Below, piece by piece: positions 62,601-64,000 of a stretch of 64,000 nucleotides of DNA. The DNA comes from Struthidea cinerea (Eukaryota; Chordata; Aves; Passeriformes; Corcoracidae), in assembly GCA_013397865.1 (NCBI GenBank), contig VZTI01005559.1, positions 2,731,781 through 2,795,780 on the forward strand. Reading direction: 5' to 3'. Within the stretch, counting starts at the first letter, position 1. Every line of letters starts with the position of its first letter. Under the pieces are notes generated by a model. It was not told where the DNA came from and did not search any database. It saw only the letters and a program-made list of their open reading frames with translations. The translations under genes were made by a program, and so were the position numbers.

Positions 62601-64000
62601 ACCTCTGTAGCTCCTGGACCTGCACTCCTTGGCCTCACAGAAGCCCTGGAAAGACAGATGCCAGGGGTTCCATGCAGGGAAATGTGGATCAGGACACTCA
62701 GACTCCCGAGGTGCTGCTGTGTGGGGCGGCCTGGTGGCAGTGCCCATCCGTGTGAGGTGACCAAAGCAGCATGTGTTTGCAGAGTCCCTCTTGTGTGCTG
62801 CTCCCCAGGCTGGGGCTAGGGAGCAAGGTGGGAGAGGGGGAGAGAAGATGGTGCATCAGAGGGAAGGACAGACTGCAACATGGGATCACCCTCTTACAGC
62901 CTGCTCCGTGTTATGTGCTGTCTGTCACAAAGACAACATTTGACTCTGAGGGGTTATGAAACTGCTTTCCAAAGGGAATGCTTTCCTTCCCTATCTCTCC
63001 TGCCTTGTTTGCCAGGAATAAACCTCTTCTGAAGCTCCCCTCAGGACACAAGGATTGCTGTGTTGGCACAGAGCAGGTGGGGCCAAATTGCTGTTGCCAG
63101 GGCAGAGTATTTGCTCTGAAGTGCCTTACATGTGAAATACAGACATGGACTACAAGCTCTCCTCGCCAGGGCAGCAAAACTGGGGGCTTCTTGAAACAAA
63201 GCAGCTCCACAAGGCCAGGGAGGCAGGCTCTGCTCAGTACAGAACACAAGCAAGAGAATACCTGACTCCAGAAAACCATCTGGGTAGCCAGAACACTGCC
63301 CTGCCATGCTCCAAGTATTCAGTGCTCCCAGGAGAGCAAGAGGTTCCTGGGATGCTGAGGGGCGGTGTGACTTCCACTGCCAGAGCTTCTAGAGACCCAC
63401 AAGTCTGTGCTGGCAGCTGTTTTGTGACAGGCAAAAAGGTACATCAGCAGATCAGGCAATGTTTGCCACAAAGGTGAATTAAGGACACACACAGGTGCTT
63501 GTAGGAGGCAACAGGACTAATTTGGTCTGTGACAGGAATGTTGATAGCAGGAAAAGCTCTAAAAGGGAAGATGAAGAGGATGCTGCATGTGATCAAACAG
63601 GAGTAGAAGAAACAAAGTGGTGAGAAAGTGACCGAAAAATTTGCTCGTGTAAAACCCAGTCTAAGATTTTACTGAGAAACAGGTGACAAGTAGCAAACAG
63701 GGGAAGCAGGCAGACAAGCCCTGGATGGCTTTCTGGGGGCCAGCCCTCCTCTGCAGGGTGTACTGACAGCTGTGGTGAGTGGTCAGCCTCCATCCCTGGG
63801 GCACTCCAGGCATGGCTGGTGAAGGCAGCAGGAGACAGTGCTCATTGGATCTGTTCCGAAAGGAGAGGAGGTCCAGATGCATCGGAATCACCTCCAGAGA
63901 AACAGAGTGGGAGTATGCACTGGTTTGAACAAATCTGGAGGAAAATATCCTCTGATAGAAGGCAGGTTACAACCACCCCTCCCCCACCGGGTTTGAGGAA

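Larger units (their letters stand above)
54481..64000. other. Intergenic, no gene recognised
   Basis: This holds simple repeats and several ORFs of 100-204 codons, none with a recognised family, signal or splice context. A mildly CpG-rich patch lies at about 59,900-60,600. No RNA gene was seen. Confidence 0.45.

Overview
This window looks like bird nuclear DNA. It carries many CR1 retrotransposon fragments with the avian-type 3' end (for example at 1,280-1,520 and 29,792-30,422), a multi-exon gene with GT-AG introns, two CpG islands that each contain an assembly gap (N runs at 427-1149 and 16,283-16,326), and long non-coding DNA with microsatellites.

Only one protein-coding gene can be read in full. 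It is HMGXB4 (HMG-box containing 4, formerly HMG2L1), on the minus strand. I assembled ten coding exons by hand (4,273-14,163). They join in frame to a predicted protein of 661 residues. A non-coding first exon probably lies in the CpG island at about 15,920-16,790, and the 3' UTR runs down to about 2,150. The main surprise is inside coding exon 4. A 202-bp uninterrupted pyrimidine run on the plus strand encodes about 66 residues of alternating Glu and Lys/Arg just before the HMG box. The human protein, as I remember it, has only a short charged stretch there, and the predicted protein is about 60 residues longer than the human one.

At the left edge, positions 1-1,240 hold a 30-bp GC-rich minisatellite, two CCAAT boxes and the large assembly gap. 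By conserved order in other vertebrates (ISX - HMGXB4 - TOM1) this should be the TOM1 promoter region, but no TOM1 coding exon is visible. From about 16,800 to 64,000 I find no convincing gene. That interval holds decayed CR1/L3-like LINE pieces, one or two LTR-like elements, simple repeats, and a few stretches that look like candidate conserved regulatory DNA. ISX is expected on this side, but no homeobox exon was seen.

I did not find an undescribed multi-gene system. The observations most worth follow-up are the mixed-charge expansion in HMGXB4, its upstream ORF, the (TGGAA)n tract 24 nt from an HMGXB4 splice donor, the minisatellite in the presumed TOM1 CpG island, and the LTR-like element at 38,525-38,750.
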